DNA of 6,021 nt from the NCBI GenBank assembly GCA_900555705.1, contig USLV01000091.1:1-6021 (forward strand). Direction: 5' to 3'. The DNA comes from an uncultured Oscillospiraceae bacterium (GTDB taxonomy: Bacteria; Bacillota; Clostridia; Oscillospirales; Acutalibacteraceae). Each line of letters begins with the position of its first letter. Within the stretch, counting starts at the first letter, position 1. Under the pieces are notes generated by a model. The model was not told where the DNA came from. It was given only the letters and a program-made list of their open reading frames with translations, and searched no databases. Shown piece by piece: positions 5,976 to 6,021 of this stretch. The position numbers and the translations under genes are program-made.

Positions 5976-6021
5976 ACTGAAAGCCATCGCCGCTGCCGCC
6001 GGGGTCGGGCTGTTCTGGCTC
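5950..6021 (+). CDS. Start of a downstream gene, probably the ABC transporter permease (truncated by window edge)
   Basis: The ATG at 5950 opens a frame that stays open for all 24 codons to the window end, reading MTTSTISAKLKAI, then an Ala/Gly/Val-rich stretch ending GVGLFWL. A short, mildly basic N-terminus leading straight into a hydrophobic segment is what a SsuC/TauC-type permease looks like. The start overlaps the binding-protein gene by 26 nt in another frame and has its own GGAGGG. Position in the operon is the main argument for the permease call; with only 24 residues the family cannot be confirmed, and another membrane protein is possible. Confidence 0.6.
   Translation, partial: MTTSTISAKLKAIAAAAGVGLFWL

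Noticed and set aside
4914..5987. 357-codon minus-strand frame opposite the lipoprotein gene
   Set aside because: The plus strand encodes a binding protein with an exact lipobox and family motifs; the antisense product has no recognisable features.

Overview
The window looks like a chromosomal segment of a moderately GC-rich Gram-positive Firmicute, most likely a clostridial (Oscillospiraceae/Ruminococcaceae-like) bacterium. The reasons are strong GGAGG-type ribosome binding sites, sigma-A-type promoters with 17-bp spacers, a lipobox lipoprotein in place of a periplasmic binding protein, Thr-rich linkers in exported proteins, and compact operons. The taxonomy is an inference from style and protein flavour; no rRNA or tRNA is present. 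The genes are GC-rich, while the one regulatory intergenic stretch (about 4080-4260) is clearly AT-rich.

There are three transcription units. (1) Positions 1-1864, plus strand: the 3' part of a MurF-type Mur ligase followed by a complete D-Ala-D-Ala ligase (ddl). Together they make D-Ala-D-Ala and attach it to the peptidoglycan precursor. (2) Positions 4055-1994, minus strand: a membrane acyltransferase (acyltransferase-3 family) followed 37 nt later by an exported, single-span, Thr-rich protein with an Ig-like domain and an acidic cytoplasmic tail. This unit converges on ddl, and two strong hairpins separate them (1877-1920 and 1933-1973). (3) From 4279 to beyond the right edge, plus strand: a Crp/Fnr-family regulator, a TauA/SsuA/NMT1-type substrate-binding lipoprotein that overlaps it by ATGA, and the first 24 codons of a third gene that overlaps the lipoprotein gene by 26 nt and is probably the ABC permease.

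Units 2 and 3 diverge from a 223-nt intergenic region. It holds one well-formed promoter for each direction and two palindromes that could be operators for the Crp/Fnr protein: one upstream of the regulator's -35 element and one over its predicted transcription start. The simplest model is an autoregulated, translationally coupled uptake operon for an unidentified small organic solute, next to a cell-envelope acylation unit.

I found no mobile element, CRISPR array, tRNA, rRNA or clear riboswitch. Most of the window is ordinary housekeeping and transport. The less ordinary points are the acyltransferase/Ig-like anchored protein pair, the Gly/Lys-rich omega loop of Ddl that is echoed in its C-terminal tail, and the non-canonical effector pocket and recognition helix of the Crp/Fnr regulator.
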